Below are positions 9,698 to 18,300 of a DNA stretch of 56,093 bases, one piece after another. Below the pieces are notes generated by a model. That model did no database searches. It saw only the letters and a list, made by a program, of their open reading frames with translations, and had not been told where the DNA came from. The translations under genes were made by a program, and so were the position numbers. Numbering within the stretch: the stretch's first letter is position 1; each line of letters starts with the position of its first letter. Source of the DNA: an uncultured Campylobacter sp. (GTDB lineage: Bacteria > Campylobacterota > Campylobacteria > Campylobacterales > Campylobacteraceae); assembly GCF_938002845.1 (NCBI RefSeq), contig NZ_CALKZP010000013.1, positions 1 to 56,093 of the forward strand. The letters are read 5' to 3'.

Positions 9698-11590
9698 CTA
9701 CGTCTTTAGCGCGCTGGTTTGATACAGCTGCATCAGCTGCTCGTAAAACTCGCTCTCGCCGTGGCTCTGCAAGATCCCGCTGTTTGGAAAAAGCTCGTCG
9801 TAGAGCTTTTGTAGATCCGAAAATCGCGCGGGAAAAAGCTCGCTTAAAATCATCGCCGAGATCTCTTTACGCATAAAAATCGCGGGCGGCAAAATCCCCG
9901 CGCGCAGCAGTGCTTTTAGATTTTGCGTGCGGTAATGCACGTGATGATGAGCGCCGTGAGGGCAGTTTTTGGTGCTTACTAGCACCTTACACTTCTCGCA
10001 ATAGACGTATTCGGGCATCAGCAAAATCTCGATTTCGCCGCGCTTTTGATACTCGTCCAGCACCGAATGCACGCCGCCTCCTTCGAAAAATAGCTCCATA
10101 TTTGCGTGATTTTGCCCAAAAATTATTTTGTTTATACCTAAATTTTTTGCGATCGCGCACTGCAGTGCGGGCTTGTCGTCAAAAATCGCAAGCGAGCCCA
10201 GATCGATCATCATAGCGCGTTGCGCGACCAAAAAATTTTGCAGTAAATAGCTTAGTGTTTTTTTGCGTAGCTCGTAGGGCAGGGCATCCGCGCTGCTCGT
10301 GCCGGTCAAAAAAATCACCACGAAATCCGCTTTGTCGATCATATGCCTAATCAGCCGCTCATGCACGCGGTGGATCGGATCGGCGCAGGTAAAAAACGCT
10401 GAAATTTTAGGCGCGGCAAGCGAGCTTGCGACTTTTTTTATGCGCGCGATTTGCTCTGCAAGCCCATTTTTTAGCAGTGTGATGCACCCCTGCACCGCAG
10501 TTTGCTCTGCGTACGCGTTTTGAAATACCGAGCCTGCAATCTCGCTTGCGCTTGGGGCATAAACGTCGCTAACGTCTATGCGCGCGACAAGCTCGCAATA
10601 GGCGGGATTTGCAGCGGGATTTTTGATGAAATTTTCGGTGGAATTTGAGATAAAATTTCCCGCCGAATTTGCTACGGATTTTGCATCTGCGCTGCAAACG
10701 CGATTGAGTGCGGAATTTTCGGCAAAGCTCTGCGCGGAATTTACCGCAGAATTTTCACTAGAGCTTTTCGCCAAATCCAAAGCGGCATTGTTTGCAGATT
10801 TTACATCTGCGCTGCAAGTAAAAATTTGATCGTAGCTCGCAGCAAGGCTTTCTATATGGTCTAAGTCCTCGCTTGTGGCGTTTATAGCGCTTTGCGCACT
10901 TGCAGTGCGCGCAAAATCCGTGCCGCTTTTCGCAAAACTCTGCTCGTTTTGCGCCGCGGCAGAAACTCCATCCTGTAAGTTGCGCGATTCTTTAGCTAGC
11001 AAATACGCACCGCTACTGCCGCTAAGCAAATTTTCGGTGCGTTCAGCTATGCCGTCCTTGCTAAGATAAAGCTCCAAAATATCGCCCTTTTTTGCGTCCG
11101 CGCAGGAAAAAACGAAATTTATACCGCAGATGCTAAGCTTGCTTGGGCGCAGTAGCTCGCAGCTCTTGCCGAAAGCGCCGTTTGCGAGCAGGCTCAGGAC
11201 GTTTAGGTCGGAGCGCGAGATCTCTATCTTGCGGATTTGCGTTGCACTATTATTTGCGCCTTTGCTCTCGCTTCCGGCTTGCTCTGCCTTTAAATTCCAT
11301 GCCGCTCCCTTAGCTTGCATCTCATCTTTTCTAGCATCGCCAGCCCTTGACGCTTTTAAATTTCGCACCGTTTTTAAATTGCGCTTTGCTTTTAAATTTT
11401 GCTTTGCCTTTAAAAAATTTAGCGCCGCGTCGCTCGAAGCTTTTGCGGCGTTTAGAATTTTTGTGCTATTTGAAATTCCTTCGCTTTCAAGCGGTTTTAT
11501 TTCGTGCAAATTGCCGGTATCGCGTGAAATTTCTGTCTCGCCTGCGATCCGTACCGGATGCGCGCGGCTATTTTTTTCTTGCGATGCCAT
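9698..11590 (-). CDS. ATP-sulfurylase-like nucleotidyltransferase with long inserts
   Basis: A 630-residue protein homologous to the protein annotated as sulfate adenylyltransferase in C. jejuni (Cj1609 type, about 400 aa). I start it at the ATG of MASQEKNSR because AAGGA lies 6 bases upstream; a longer frame would overlap the upstream gene by 65 bases instead of 23. The nucleotide-binding signature FTCADPIHRVHERL (HxxH-like) and a Cys/His cluster (CEKCK ... CPHGAHHHVH) that may hold a metal are intact. An N-terminal extension of about 120 residues (NLKAKRNLK repeats) and an Ala/Ser/Asn-rich insert (about residues 200-330) are not part of the family. True substrate uncertain. Confidence 0.75.
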   Translation of the reverse strand: MASQEKNSRAHPVRIAGETEISRDTGNLHEIKPLESEGISNSTKILNAAKASSDAALNFLKAKQNLKAKRNLKTVRNLKASRAGDARKDEMQAKGAAWNLKAEQAGSESKGANNSATQIRKIEISRSDLNVLSLLANGAFGKSCELLRPSKLSICGINFVFSCADAKKGDILELYLSKDGIAERTENLLSGSSGAYLLAKESRNLQDGVSAAAQNEQSFAKSGTDFARTASAQSAINATSEDLDHIESLAASYDQIFTCSADVKSANNAALDLAKSSSENSAVNSAQSFAENSALNRVCSADAKSVANSAGNFISNSTENFIKNPAANPAYCELVARIDVSDVYAPSASEIAGSVFQNAYAEQTAVQGCITLLKNGLAEQIARIKKVASSLAAPKISAFFTCADPIHRVHERLIRHMIDKADFVVIFLTGTSSADALPYELRKKTLSYLLQNFLVAQRAMMIDLGSLAIFDDKPALQCAIAKNLGINKIIFGQNHANMELFFEGGGVHSVLDEYQKRGEIEILLMPEYVYCEKCKVLVSTKNCPHGAHHHVHYRTQNLKALLRAGILPPAIFMRKEISAMILSELFPARFSDLQKLYDELFPNSGILQSHGESEFYEQLMQLYQTSALKT

Positions 11591-12431
11591 ATTTTTTCCT
11601 TTTCTCCCAAAGCGATTTTCGAGAAATCCCAAGTGCCGCCGCCAGATCGGAGTCGAAATACTCGTCTTGGTGCGCTACGATCGTGAGCTTTACGTATTCT
11701 TCGATGCTTAAAATTTCACTGCGTTCTTTGCTGTTGCCAAGCGTAATTTCGTCGTTAAAGCCCTTTTGCGCGCCGATGGATCCGGCAATTAGGCGCATGG
11801 ATTTGGTTTTGCTTATAAATTTTTCCTTCTGTGCGCCGCTTAGGCTATCAAAATCTGGTGCGTAAAAAATCTCCGCGCCGCGTTCTAGCGGCTCAGGGTC
11901 TTGTGCGGATAAAATTTTAAGGCGCGATTTTAGCGCAAGCGCGATCTTAAATACCGCCGCAGCTCGCGCTGCCGCATCGCCGCGCAAAAGAAGCGGAAAT
12001 TTTATCTGCGCTAAACGCGCGGGCGGTATTTCGCACGAAAGAGAGATCTCTTTAAGCAACGCTTCGTAGGCTTCGTTTTGTGATTTTAGCGAGCGAAACT
12101 GCGCGTAGTGCTCGATCTTTTTGATGAGCTCCTCTATCATAAATGGCTTTTGGATATAATCCGTAGCGCCCGCTTTTACGGGGCTTAGCACTGTTTCGCT
12201 ATCGACGTAAGCGACCATTAAAATTATGATCGAGCGCCTAAATTTCTCGATCAGCGGATAAAAACTCGCGCCGCTCCAGCTCGTAGAGAGCAGTACTGCC
12301 TCAAACTCCTCTGCAAGGCCCGCTGCGGCCGCCAAACTCGCCACGTTAGTGCATTCATGCCCCAGCGCGCCCAGCTTGTTTGCGATACTTTGAGCAAGAT
12401 AGCTTTCGCTTTCGATTATTAAAATTTTCAT
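11568..12431 (-). CDS. cemR: atypical orphan response regulator, HP1021/CemR type
   Basis: A 287-residue regulator with an N-terminal receiver domain and a C-terminal Fis-like helix-turn-helix (LAAALGISRKSLWEKRKKYG). The residue that should be the phosphorylated Asp is Ser (LLSTSWSG, position 49) and the acidic pocket is reduced to ESE, so it should work without phosphorylation, as known for H. pylori HP1021 and C. jejuni Cj1608 (CemR), which control respiration and redox genes. Position between ispDF and the sulfurylase-like gene matches C. jejuni order. The stop overlaps the downstream start and its ATG overlaps the ispDF stop (ATGA). Confidence 0.8.
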   Translation of the reverse strand: MKILIIESESYLAQSIANKLGALGHECTNVASLAAAAGLAEEFEAVLLSTSWSGASFYPLIEKFRRSIIILMVAYVDSETVLSPVKAGATDYIQKPFMIEELIKKIEHYAQFRSLKSQNEAYEALLKEISLSCEIPPARLAQIKFPLLLRGDAAARAAAVFKIALALKSRLKILSAQDPEPLERGAEIFYAPDFDSLSGAQKEKFISKTKSMRLIAGSIGAQKGFNDEITLGNSKERSEILSIEEYVKLTIVAHQDEYFDSDLAAALGISRKSLWEKRKKYGIARKK

Positions 12432-13750
12432 GCGCCCCGCACCTTTGCTGCGTGCTTTTGCCAGTTGTAAAATTTCAAGCTTACCGCAGCCTGCGCGGCG
12501 ATGCCTTCGCTTCTGCCCGTAAATCCCAGCCCTTCGGTAGTAGTCGCTTTGACATTGACGCGCGCGCAGTTTAAAATTTCGCTTAAAACCTCCTGCATCT
12601 GCGCTTTGTAAATGCCGATCTTCGGGCGCTGCGCGATGATTGTAATATCGGCATTTACGAGCTCGTAGCCGTAGCCCCTGACGCGCCGCATTACCTTTCG
12701 TAACAGCTCCTTGCTATCCGCACCTTTAAATTTAGCGTCGCTGTCAGGGAAGAGCTCGCCGATGTCGCCCAGCATCGCCGCGCCGCAAATAGCGTCGATT
12801 AGGGCGTGGATCGCTACGTCGCCGTCGCTGTGCGCGATCAGTGCGAACTCGCATGGAATTTGCACGCCGCCAAGCACGATGCCCGCGCCTTTTTCAAGCG
12901 CATGCACGTCGTAACCCGTACCGCAAAAAATATCGTGCGAGCAGGGTTTTAAATTTAGCGCCGCCAGATCGCTTGCGCGCGTGATCTTAAGCGCGCCCGC
13001 TTCGCCTTTTATAAATTCCAATCGTCCGCCCGCGCTGCCGATCGCCGCGCTGTCGTCGGTAAAAATTTCGCTTCCATCAAGTGCCTTTTTAAGCAGCACC
13101 GTGCGCGAAAGCTGCGGCGTTTGGATGAGGCGCAGCTCCTCCCTCTTCACTACGTCCTCGCCGAGGTAGGTCGTGTCGTTTACGCCAAGATAGGGGCTGA
13201 TACAGTCCGCGCCGCCTAAATTTCGTATCAGCGAGGAGATCAGCCCTGGCGAAATTTGCGCGCGGGCTACGTCGCTTACGAGCACGAGCTCGCTATCTAC
13301 GAGCCGCAGCGCGTTTTTTAGCGAGTTTTGGCGATTTGCGCCGCCGGGGGCGAAGTGAAATTTTAAATTTGCAGAGCCGCATTCATCTGCGTTGCATCCG
13401 ACTTGAGCTTTAAAATTTTCCGCGCCCCGCGGCTTGCTTGCGTCGTTTAGATCATCTGCGCCGCATCCGATCTCGCCTTGCTTTCTTTGAAATTTATACT
13501 CGCTCGTGTCGCACTCCGAGTTTTCGCCGCGCGCCGAGGCCAAGCTGCACGCATAGAGGCGCTCGCAATAGCTCACGTCCTCCTCGTTTACGGCGATTAC
13601 GATTTTTTTAAATGGATGCGTCCGTGCGATATTTTGCGCAACATATTGCCAAAGCGGCAGCTCGTCCACGCGTAACCACTGCTTTTTGACGGGGAGTTCA
13701 AACCTGCTCGAATCGCCCGCGGCGAGCAAAATCAGCGATATATCTTTCAA
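12428..13750 (-). CDS. ispDF: bifunctional IspD/IspF isoprenoid enzyme
   Basis: Carries two steps of the non-mevalonate isoprenoid pathway: CTP-dependent cytidylyl transfer to methylerythritol phosphate (IspD, residues 1-270) and cyclodiphosphate formation (IspF, 276-440). Visible are LILLAAGDSSRF (nucleotide binding), GGANRQNSLKNAL, and for IspF the metal ligands in GTGYDVHAL and AHSDGDVAIHALIDA plus ATTTEGLGFTGR. About 60 residues (70-128, rich in Cys, Asn, Gly) are inserted between the IspD strands; C. jejuni IspDF is about 371 aa against 440 here. Overlaps the downstream regulator by four bases. Confidence 0.93.
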   Translation of the reverse strand: MKDISLILLAAGDSSRFELPVKKQWLRVDELPLWQYVAQNIARTHPFKKIVIAVNEEDVSYCERLYACSLASARGENSECDTSEYKFQRKQGEIGCGADDLNDASKPRGAENFKAQVGCNADECGSANLKFHFAPGGANRQNSLKNALRLVDSELVLVSDVARAQISPGLISSLIRNLGGADCISPYLGVNDTTYLGEDVVKREELRLIQTPQLSRTVLLKKALDGSEIFTDDSAAIGSAGGRLEFIKGEAGALKITRASDLAALNLKPCSHDIFCGTGYDVHALEKGAGIVLGGVQIPCEFALIAHSDGDVAIHALIDAICGAAMLGDIGELFPDSDAKFKGADSKELLRKVMRRVRGYGYELVNADITIIAQRPKIGIYKAQMQEVLSEILNCARVNVKATTTEGLGFTGRSEGIAAQAAVSLKFYNWQKHAAKVRGA

Positions 13751-13967
13751 ATTTTATCCTTGAAATTTTGTTACGAAATTATACGTATTAAAAATGAAAG
13801 CAAAATTAATCGCGGCTTGCGCGCTGAAATATCTTAAACTTAGGCGTAAATTTACGCGGCGCGGCGGTAAAATTTCAGCCTGCGTTACGAAAATAAACGA
13901 TGAAAGAAAAGTAAGGATTAATGAAATTTGTTATATTATACGCGCATTTTTAAGAAACGAGGCGAAA

Positions 13968-15275
13968 ATGACCGAAAGCTGCGTAACGCAGATCTATTTT
14001 GCAAAAAAGGGCGAGCTGACGCCGCAGATGAGAGAGGTCGCGCAAAGCGAGCGCATGGACGTGCGGGTCTTGTGCGATCTGCTCGCGCAAGGAAGAGCGA
14101 TCATCCCCGCAAACGTTAATCACAAAAGCCTAAAACCTATCGGCATCGGACGTGCGCTACGGTGCAAGATCAACGCCAACATCGGCTCCTCGGGTACGAC
14201 GAGCGATATTGAGGGCGAACTGGAAAAGCTTGAGGTCTGCTTAAAGTACGGCGCCGATACGGTGATGGATCTAAGCACGGGCGGCGATTTGGACGAGATC
14301 CGCGCCGCGATAATCGAGCGCTCGTCCGTACCCATAGGCACGGTGCCGATCTATCAGATGATCCATGAGCTGGGCGATATTAAAAATTTAAAAACGAGCG
14401 CTATTCTTAGCACGATCGAGAAGCAGGCGCGGCAGGGAGTGGATTATTTCACGATCCACGCGGGCTTTAAGCTCGAGTTTATGCCGCTGCTCTCCCGTCG
14501 CAAGATGGGCATCGTAAGCAGAGGCGGTTCGCTGATAGCGTCGTGGATGATGAAATTTCATAAGCAAAACCCCTTCTACGAAGCGTTTGATGAAATTTGC
14601 GATATCTGCGCCGCCTACGACGTATCGCTATCTCTAGGCGACGGCTTGCGTCCGGGTTGCTTATACGACGCGACCGATAGGGCGCAGCTTAGCGAGCTTG
14701 AAATTTTAGGCGAGCTAGCCCTGCGCGCGAATGAAAAAAACGTGCAGGTGATGATCGAGGGGCCGGGGCATATCCCGTTTAACGAGATTGAGCTTAATAT
14801 GCAGCTAGAGCGCAAGCTCTGCCGCGACGCGCCATTTTACGTGCTGGGGCCGCTTCCGACCGACATCGGCGCGGGCTACGATCACATCAGCTCAGCTATC
14901 GGCGGGACTATGGCTGCGTATTGCGGCGCCAGCATGCTCTGCTACGTAACGCCGAAGGAGCATCTGGGGCTTCCCAATGCAAAAGACGTCAGAGAGGGCA
15001 TCATCGCGCATAAAATCGCCGCTCACGCCGCGGACGTCGCGCTGGGCAAAGCGGGCGCGATAGAGCGCGATCACGAGATGAGCGATGCGAGGTATAATTT
15101 TGATTGGAACAGGCAGTTTGAGCTTAGCTTCGATCCTGCGCATGCGCGCGAACTGCACGACGAGAGCCTGGGCGATGAAATTTACAAGGGCGCGGAGTTT
15201 TGCTCGATGTGCGGGCCGAAATTTTGCGCATATAAAATCAGTAGAAATTTAACCGAAAATAAGGAGAAAGAATGA
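13968..15275 (+). CDS. thiC: phosphomethylpyrimidine synthase
   Basis: Radical SAM enzyme that makes the pyrimidine half of thiamine from aminoimidazole ribotide. I place the start at ATG 13968 (GAGGCGAAAATG), giving 435 residues, close to the usual length of short ThiC proteins; a longer frame from 13794 adds 58 residues of repeat-like sequence. Conserved GTVPIYQM, EGPGHIPFNEIE, GPLPTDIGAGYDHI and the C-terminal iron-sulfur motif CSMCGPKFC are intact. Its stop overlaps the mrp start, so the two are coupled; Mrp may supply the cluster. No TPP riboswitch was found upstream. Confidence 0.95.
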   Translation: MTESCVTQIYFAKKGELTPQMREVAQSERMDVRVLCDLLAQGRAIIPANVNHKSLKPIGIGRALRCKINANIGSSGTTSDIEGELEKLEVCLKYGADTVMDLSTGGDLDEIRAAIIERSSVPIGTVPIYQMIHELGDIKNLKTSAILSTIEKQARQGVDYFTIHAGFKLEFMPLLSRRKMGIVSRGGSLIASWMMKFHKQNPFYEAFDEICDICAAYDVSLSLGDGLRPGCLYDATDRAQLSELEILGELALRANEKNVQVMIEGPGHIPFNEIELNMQLERKLCRDAPFYVLGPLPTDIGAGYDHISSAIGGTMAAYCGASMLCYVTPKEHLGLPNAKDVREGIIAHKIAAHAADVALGKAGAIERDHEMSDARYNFDWNRQFELSFDPAHARELHDESLGDEIYKGAEFCSMCGPKFCAYKISRNLTENKEKE

Positions 15276-16366
15276 GTAAAGACGAAGTCTTAAATTTACT
15301 TAAAAGCGTGATCTATCCGGGCTTTTCTAAAAGCATCGTGGATTTTGGATTTGTAAAAGAGGTCGAGATCGGCGATAGAATTTTCGTAGGGATCGAAATC
15401 CCAAGCGCTAAGCCGGAGATCGCCGCAGAGCTCAGATCGGCGGTGCAAAAGGCACTCGGCGCGGACGTGGAAATTTTAATCAAACAGCCCAAGATCGCCG
15501 AGGAAAAGAGCAACTCTCGCAGCGGCAAAAATATCGCGCCGCAGATCAAGCATTTCGTGATGATCAGCAGCGGCAAGGGCGGCGTAGGCAAGAGCACGAC
15601 GACGCTAAATTTAGCCATCAGCACGGCAAAGCTCGGCAAGAGAGTGGGGATTTTGGATGCCGATATTTACGGGCCGAATTTGCCGCGAATGTTGGGCGAA
15701 GATAAAACGCAAGCAAGCGTCGTAGGCCAGAAGCTAAAGCCGATCTTAAGCCACGGCGTGGAGATGATGAGCATGGGCGTGCTAATGGAGGAGGGCGCGA
15801 GCCTCATCTGGCGCGGCTCGATGATAATGAAAGCGATCGAGCAGCTGCTAAAAGACGTGGCGTGGAGCGACCTGGACGTGCTGTTTTTGGATATGCCTCC
15901 GGGTACGGGCGATGCGCAGCTTACGCTCGCTCAGAGCGTGCCGGTGACGGCGGGCGTGTGCGTTACGACGCCGCAGACGGTCGCGCTGGACGACAGCGCA
16001 CGCGGGCTTGATATGTTCGAAAAGCTCCACATCCCCATCGCAGGTCTTATCGAGAATATGAGCGGCTTCATCTGCCCTGATAACGGCAAGGAGTACGATA
16101 TCTTCGGCCGCGGCGGCGCGCAAAAGCTGGCGCAGCGATACAACACCGAGGTAATCGGCGAGATCCCGATCGAGATCGCTATCCGCGAGGGCGGCGACAG
16201 CGGCAAGCCGGTAAGCTTCTATGCGCCAGGTTCTTTAAGCGCAAAGCGCTACGAAGATGCCGCGCGCAAGCTGTGGGAAAAGATCGAGAAGATCGACCGC
16301 GAGGAGCTGGCGGATAACTCCGCGATCCAGCCGGTGATGGACGGCAAGAGCGCTTGCTCGAATTAG
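15272..16366 (+). CDS. mrp: Mrp/ApbC iron-sulfur cluster carrier ATPase
   Basis: A 364-residue protein with an N-terminal FeS-assembly domain (about 1-85) and a P-loop ATPase domain with deviant Walker A SSGKGGVGKSTTT, DADIYGPNLPRM and DMPPGTGDAQLT. It transfers iron-sulfur clusters to target proteins in the cytosol. The usual CxxC that bridges the cluster appears as ICPDNGKEYDIFG, with only the first Cys; a further Cys lies at the extreme C-terminus. Overlaps thiC by four bases, a sensible partnership as ThiC needs a 4Fe-4S cluster. Confidence 0.93.
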   Translation: MSKDEVLNLLKSVIYPGFSKSIVDFGFVKEVEIGDRIFVGIEIPSAKPEIAAELRSAVQKALGADVEILIKQPKIAEEKSNSRSGKNIAPQIKHFVMISSGKGGVGKSTTTLNLAISTAKLGKRVGILDADIYGPNLPRMLGEDKTQASVVGQKLKPILSHGVEMMSMGVLMEEGASLIWRGSMIMKAIEQLLKDVAWSDLDVLFLDMPPGTGDAQLTLAQSVPVTAGVCVTTPQTVALDDSARGLDMFEKLHIPIAGLIENMSGFICPDNGKEYDIFGRGGAQKLAQRYNTEVIGEIPIEIAIREGGDSGKPVSFYAPGSLSAKRYEDAARKLWEKIEKIDREELADNSAIQPVMDGKSACSN

Positions 16367-17247
16367 GACTTTGGCGGGCGCGGCGTCAAATTTCGCGTGG
16401 AATTTCTCGTGAATTTTGCAGATTGAAATTCAACGCGGAATTTAATAGTTTGGAATTTTACGCCTAATTTTGCTGCAAATTTTATAATGCTCGCAAAATT
16501 CCGGTATACGAATCTGTCATAGAATTTTGCCCGTAAATTTAGCGGACAAAATTTTACGCGGGTTTCGCGGCTCGGAATTTCACGCTGAGTTTTGTAGCTC
16601 GAAATTCTGCGTTAAAATTCCACTGCGATTTTGCCGCGAAATTTTATGGCGCCAGTAAAATTTTTGTATATAGAATTTCGTGCAGAGGTTGTAGCATTAA
16701 ATTTTAAAGCTTGAAATTTCGAGCTACAATTTTACCAATCTCCGTTGCGTGAGGGTTCAGATAAAATTCTAAGCGCAGAATTTAACGGCGAAAATTAAAT
16801 TCCAAACGCGCAATTCAGTGAGGTAAAATTTGCCGTAGAATTCTGCCTTGGAGTTTTAAATGTAAAATTTTAAGCATAAAGCTTTGCCGTAGAATTTCAA
16901 AATGCAAAATTTATCGCTAAAACTTTGTTTTAAAATTTTAAGATGGGGCTTTAGCGATGAATTTCTGGCTTGAAATTTTATCGCGTCTAGCTTTTTAGTG
17001 GTAGCCGCAGCATTGTGCTAGTTTAAATTTTATTTCGCCGGGCCTTATGGCGGTGGAGTTTATCTGCGAAAGCCTCTGTAAAGCTTATTTGGAGTGGAAT
17101 TTTATCCGTAGCGGTCGCGGCAAGGAAATTTCTCGCGCAGCTGAAATTTAAGCAGCTGGAATTTTATTCGTATAAGCTGTGGAGCCAAGGCGGCAAAATC
17201 CCTAAGCCTAGGGATTTTACTTTTATACGAAATAAGAAAGGTCGGTA
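16367..17247. repeat. 881 bp spacer, the clearest AAATTT periodic array
   Basis: No gene. Successive AATT centres from 16390 to 16675 are spaced 12, 11, 15, 12, 15, 12, 12, 19, 26, 13, 14, 26, 27, 13, 24, 19 and 15 bases (counted by hand), i.e. about one unit of 12-15 bp with skipped units. Between the cores are short GC-rich words such as GCG, CGCGG and TCGCGG. The array continues to about 17170. Confidence 0.7.
17195..17218. promoter_or_regulatory. perfect hairpin/palindrome before the secreted-paralogue pair
   Basis: AAAATCCCTA (17195-17204), loop AGCC, TAGGGATTTT (17209-17218): a 10 bp perfect stem ending 29 bases before ATG 17248. It could be a regulator operator or an RNA hairpin in the leader. 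Confidence 0.5.
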
Positions 17248-18273
17248 ATGAGGTTTTTAATTATTTTGGTGCTTGCATTTGCGGCGTTCGCACAAGAGAG
17301 CAATATGCAAAAATGGGCGAAAGAGATTACTGCGGATGCGCAGATCCCGCAGGATAAGTTTTTGGCGTTTTATCTGAATAAAGATGAGCCTAAGAAAGTG
17401 GTTTTCTCCGAAAATGTCGATCGCATCAGCGTCAATTACGAAGGAAATTCCTTCCATGAAATTCCATCTCCAAATCTTATGGCGTATTGGGTCGGCGAGT
17501 TTAATTTTGACGCCGATATCGAAAAGATGGTGCTAGGAGATTACGGCTGGTCTACGCTGGTAATCGCCGTGGATGGCACGGACGTGCTGGGTGGGACATC
17601 TAGCAATCAAAAGCGCCCGCTTACGTATAAATTTAGCAAGGGCAAGCACAAGATCGAAGCGTGGTTTTTAAATGACGCGCATTCCAGTGAGCTTTTCGTA
17701 GATTTTAAAGATGTAGAGCCCTTTTATCGTCAAAAGGACGCCGTAGCTAAGATCCCTGCGGATAAGGACTACGATCTCTGGCTGGGCGCGATCTACGAAA
17801 GCGCGCAGATGAATAATCGCGTCAAGCTAAATTTAGCCAAATCCGATAAGCCCATCGTGCTGCTGCTTAGCTCATATCGCGCCGTGGAGTGGGAGATCTC
17901 AAATCCGCAAAAGAATGAAATTCTAGCCGTGTTAATTTACAATCCCATTAGTAGCGTCCGTGGTGTAAGCGGTGCGCTTTACGTCGAGGATTACAGATAC
18001 ACAGAGGCTGCGGATGGGCTTAAATGCGAGTGCATCTCCGGCAATGTCTTTCACTGCGACGGCAGCGAGATTTATGATATGAACGGGCGCGTAAACGGGA
18101 TATTTGGCAGAGGCCTAGGGGCGTTTGCCGGCAAGCACGCCGTAAATTCCTTAGATTTGCCGGGGCTTGTTATTACACCAAAAATTTTAGACGAAAGCAA
18201 AGCTCGCCTACTCTCGGTAGAAGCGGACCGCAAGAAATGCGAAAGTACGCCGATGGATGATGTGTTTAGATAG
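17248..18273 (+). CDS. secreted protein of unknown function, paralogue 1
   Basis: A 341-residue protein with a clear signal peptide (MRFLIILVLAFAAFAQES) and no other membrane segment, so periplasmic or secreted. It is closely similar along its whole length to the next gene: shared words include DKFLAFYLNKD, AYWVG, FSKGKHKIE, LLSSYRAVEWE and a C-terminal Cys pattern CECISGNVFHCDG. The first half (sugar- or peptide-binding-like beta-rich sequence with AYWVGEF and FSKGKHKIEAWF) is reminiscent of PA14-type carbohydrate-binding folds, but this is only an impression. Inserted between mrp and dapD, which are neighbours in C. jejuni. Confidence 0.75.
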   Translation: MRFLIILVLAFAAFAQESNMQKWAKEITADAQIPQDKFLAFYLNKDEPKKVVFSENVDRISVNYEGNSFHEIPSPNLMAYWVGEFNFDADIEKMVLGDYGWSTLVIAVDGTDVLGGTSSNQKRPLTYKFSKGKHKIEAWFLNDAHSSELFVDFKDVEPFYRQKDAVAKIPADKDYDLWLGAIYESAQMNNRVKLNLAKSDKPIVLLLSSYRAVEWEISNPQKNEILAVLIYNPISSVRGVSGALYVEDYRYTEAADGLKCECISGNVFHCDGSEIYDMNGRVNGIFGRGLGAFAGKHAVNSLDLPGLVITPKILDESKARLLSVEADRKKCESTPMDDVFR

Positions 18274-18300
18274 GATGGAATTTAAAATTTGGAGGAAAAA

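Noticed and set aside
11130..11711. 193-codon plus-strand frame over the sulfurylase-like gene
   Set aside because: Shadow of the low-complexity segment; the minus-strand frame carries recognisable domains.
13751..13967. Possible TPP riboswitch upstream of thiC
   Set aside because: No CTGAGA-type core or matching pairing is visible in this leader.
13794..13967. 58-residue N-terminal extension of thiC
   Set aside because: Not part of the family and composed of spacer-like DNA; the inner ATG has a ribosome-binding site.
16367..17247. Periodic repeats that look at first like a CRISPR array
   Set aside because: Units are 12-15 bp, degenerate and lack identical repeats or 30 bp spacers; no cas genes are present.
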